The position numbers were made by a program, and so were the translations under genes. A DNA stretch of 29,258 nt. Origin: CAZJPS01 sp964548055. GTDB lineage: Bacteria; Patescibacteriota; Gracilibacteria; Peribacterales; Peribacteraceae. Shown in pieces: positions 28,421-29,258 of the stretch. Each line of letters begins with the position of its first letter. Position 1 is the first letter of the stretch. The stretch lies in contig CAZJPS010000007.1 in assembly GCA_964548055.1 (NCBI GenBank), positions 1 through 29,258 of the forward strand, given 5' to 3'. The notes under the pieces are model-generated. The model was not told the origin of the DNA, did no database searches, and saw only the letters and a list, made by a program, of their open reading frames with translations.

Positions 28421-28798
28421 TTACTGGAAGAATGTGGGATTCAATAGATTCAGGATGAGCGATGAGAACAGAAGCAGTACTAGACCTCCAATAGACATAA
28501 GCAATCGATTCACTCCTGCGCTGCGTTTTCCATCATCGGCGCCTGCCGTCATCATCTGAATACCGCCCACAAGCCCCATCATGACTGCAATGGCAGCGCC
28601 CATTCCAAGGACCCATGGATAAATCATGCTAAAATACGCAAAAAATACGGTAAATCCAGAAGCTCCATCCGTGGGAATAACACACACGTCCCCAAAGCAC
28701 TCCAACAAATGAATCCCCTGCTGTGCGGCAGCCGTTAATGGCATAAGTAAGCCAATAAGAGTTGCCGATAGCCGAACAAGAACACGAACTGATGGCAT
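28421..28798 (-). CDS. VirB2/TrbC-like pilin family protein, first of three
   Basis: The 125-residue product has a signal peptide (MPSVRVLVRLSATLIGLLMPLTAAAQ, cut about residue 26), a short Cys-containing segment (LLECFGDVCVIPTD), and two or three membrane helices with the loop GGIQMMTAGADDGKRSAGVNRLLMSIGG, which matches the charged loop of its two neighbours. The ATG at 28798 is chosen: an extended -10 box (TGC-TATACT) ends 6 nt before it. The frame is open to 28879 but that part would lie upstream of the promoter. It heads a three-gene operon. Confidence 0.75.
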   Translation of the reverse strand: MPSVRVLVRLSATLIGLLMPLTAAAQQGIHLLECFGDVCVIPTDGASGFTVFFAYFSMIYPWVLGMGAAIAVMMGLVGGIQMMTAGADDGKRSAGVNRLLMSIGGLVLLLFSSLILNLLNPTFFQ

Positions 28799-28804
28799 CA
28801 AAGT

Positions 28805-28813
28805 AGTATAGCA
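28805..28813 (-). promoter_or_regulatory. Extended -10 promoter of the pilin-like operon
   Basis: On the minus strand TGC precedes TATACT (28810-28805), an extended -10 element. It ends 6 nt before the ATG, so the transcript should start at or next to the start codon. Confidence 0.6.
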
Positions 28814-28912
28814 GAAAATGACCTTCTCGGCTAGGGCATGCGGAAAGCCTGAATATGGTCCTATTGTGCATAGAACCATTTATAGAGCTATTTTGGATAT
28901 CCCTGTTTGGAG

Positions 28913-28918
28913 TAATAT
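28913..28918 (+). promoter_or_regulatory. Possible -10 box of the right-end ORF
   Basis: TAATAT ends 6 nt before the ATG at 28925, repeating the spacing seen at other genes. Confidence 0.35.
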
Positions 28919-28924
28919 TTGAGT

Positions 28925-29258
28925 ATGAAAATATTCAATTTAATAGAAGGATCTCTCAATAAGTATGTAGACTCACAAGGTAATGAGTACGTTCTGCAGG
29001 CAAGTGTGTTCGAAAGACATAATCACAATAAATATCCTTTGTATTACTTGAATTATCCTTTGGATGCTGGCATTCGCGCTGCCAACGAAGGCAAGTTGGT
29101 CGCAACGATTGAATGTTCTACGGATAACCTACCAAGCCCATATTCGGCAGCCATCGAAGGTTCATGGATTGTAGGCAGGCCTCATGTTGATATTAAATTT
29201 CAACTTAAGAAACTTGGTGATAAATCTTGGCTGGAATGTGTTATTGAAGAGCATGAAA
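28925..29258 (+). CDS. Hypothetical protein, partial at the right edge
   Basis: The frame is open from ATG 28925 to the end of the window with no stop (111 residues visible). The sequence is soluble and protein-like: MKIFNLIEGSLNKYVDSQG, a Tyr-rich segment (KYPLYYLNYPLDAGIRAANEG), then PYSAAIEGSWIVGRPHVDIKF. I recognise no family. The base composition is visibly more A/T-rich than in most neighbouring genes, which may mean recent acquisition or only a less constrained gene. It is divergent from the pilin-like operon (about 125 bp between starts). Confidence 0.65.
   Translation, partial: MKIFNLIEGSLNKYVDSQGNEYVLQASVFERHNHNKYPLYYLNYPLDAGIRAANEGKLVATIECSTDNLPSPYSAAIEGSWIVGRPHVDIKFQLKKLGDKSWLECVIEEHE

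Overview
The window reads as a gene-dense bacterial chromosome segment from a lean, probably host- or community-dependent organism. I favour the Candidate Phyla Radiation (Patescibacteria), with Peregrinibacteria a plausible but unproven home. The reasons are short operons with ATGA overlaps, many small membrane proteins, a VirB4 ATPase close to VirB2/TrbC-like pilins, peptidoglycan genes, and almost no Shine-Dalgarno sites. TGA ends many genes here, so the UGA-to-glycine code of Gracilibacteria is not in use.

Layout. 0-3.4 kb: the end of murD (apparently frameshifted at the left edge), a small membrane protein, grpE, a palindromic repeat, and an archaeal-type PEP carboxylase. 3.4-7.0 kb: a copper/redox cluster made of a TauE/SafE-like protein fused to a cupredoxin, a His-rich membrane-anchored protein, a lipoprotein with a complete CuA-like ligand set, and a DoxX-like protein. 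7.0-9.6 kb: a Phd/RelE-type toxin-antitoxin pair behind a palindromic operator, a CAT-anticodon tRNA, an MFS exporter, and a 50-residue membrane protein with an excellent promoter. 9.6-14.5 kb: an alpha/beta hydrolase, then a tightly overlapped MurF-like, DegT-aminotransferase, FemAB-type operon that probably acts on wall peptides. 14.6-18.3 kb: a small membrane protein, an SH3/deacetylase-like lipoprotein, and argS. 18.3-22.1 kb: a gene-poor gap with a second copy of the palindromic repeat, a coiled-coil lipoprotein, and virB4. 22.2-25.7 kb: nrnA-like, rbfA, fmt, a PUR-domain protein and an unknown. 25.7-28.8 kb: metG and three tandem pilin-like genes. An unidentified partial ORF runs off the right end.

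Three patterns run across the window. First, about a dozen transcription-unit-leading genes have a TAnnnT hexamer (a -10 box) only 6-8 nt before the start codon. With the near absence of ribosome binding sites, this suggests mostly leaderless mRNAs. Second, degenerate hairpins built from words such as GGGACAAAGG fill many intergenic gaps. Third, tandem heptamers (CCCTAGT/CCCCAGT and TCAACTC families) sit inside three conserved genes and add loop residues.
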